Of a stretch of DNA of 64,000 nt, positions 63,990 to 64,000 are shown piece after piece. The stretch is taken from positions 2,800,501-2,864,500 of the forward strand of contig NC_015914.1 of assembly GCF_000222485.1 (NCBI RefSeq). Reading direction: 5' to 3'. Both the position numbers and the translations under genes were made by a program. The notes under the pieces were generated by a model, which was given only the letters and a program-made list of their open reading frames with translations, had not been told where the DNA came from and made no database searches. The stretch comes from Cyclobacterium marinum DSM 745 (GTDB lineage Bacteria; Bacteroidota; Bacteroidia; Cytophagales; Cyclobacteriaceae). Position 1 is the stretch's first letter. Every line of letters begins with the position of its first letter.

Positions 63990-64000
63990 CAAGCCTTTTT

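Overview
The window looks like a chromosome segment from a Bacteroidota bacterium, most likely Cyclobacteriaceae or a close relative. Support: a SusC/SusD pair, CXXXY-type CcmE, GIY-YIG proteins typical of this phylum, weak or absent Shine-Dalgarno sequences, and several promoters of the TTTG / TAnnTTTG type (for example 61520-61550 and 36380-36409). The family assignment is inference; the phylum is well supported.

Layout. 1-8.4 kb (+): end of an unknown gene, an MscS channel, an SDR, a MacAB-like exporter (adaptor, permease, ATPase), a beta-propeller lipoprotein and an unknown lipoprotein. 8.4-13.1 kb: a glycerol locus with a divergent DeoR/GlpR-type regulator and glpD-glpK-glpF. 13.5-29.6 kb (- strand, read right to left): cytochrome c maturation genes ccmB, ccmC, ccmD-like, ccmE, ccmF; then a DUF2520 protein, a UbiA-family prenyltransferase, a secreted GH43/GH130-like propeller lipoprotein, purN, purH, and the cell-shape operon mreB-mreC-mreD-mrdA-rodA. 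29.8-35.8 kb: a Tat-exported dihydrodipicolinate-synthase-like protein, serS, a secreted LmbE-like deacetylase, an SDR, an FAH-family hydrolase and a GntR/FadR-type repressor.

36.5-59.3 kb (+) is a large polysaccharide- or glycoconjugate-utilisation locus. It holds SusC/SusD, four sialidase-like Asp-box proteins interleaved with two SGNH esterases and a sulfatase, then cytoplasmic catabolic enzymes (aspartoacylase-like, SDR, threonine-synthase-like PLP enzyme, N-acetylneuraminate-lyase-like aldolase, RidA, M81 peptidase-like, SMP-30-like, Gfo/Idh/MocA) and finally a single protein fusing a NanM-like kelch mutarotase to a sodium:solute symporter. The logic is: outer-membrane capture, periplasmic desulfation/deacylation/deglycosylation, sugar uptake with anomer conversion, and aldol cleavage. 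No NanE, NanK, NagA or NagB is present, so textbook sialic acid catabolism is not shown. An HtrA/DegP protease follows at 59.8-61.3 kb.

61.5-64.0 kb is the most unusual part. A strong promoter drives two identical tRNA-Val(UAC) genes. The second is followed by its terminator and then by a tandem array of about 350-bp units. Each unit is one small GIY-YIG nuclease ORF, then a 62-nt copy of the 3' part of the tRNA (with CCA) carrying a different but still base-paired anticodon arm, then a copy of the tRNA terminator. Six units are visible and the array runs off the window end. One copy is frameshifted, one has lost the glycine of its YIG motif, and one tRNA remnant has been converted to a perfect palindrome. 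This looks like a tRNA-parasitising element that inserts repeatedly behind an intact tRNA gene and protects itself by altering the anticodon arm.
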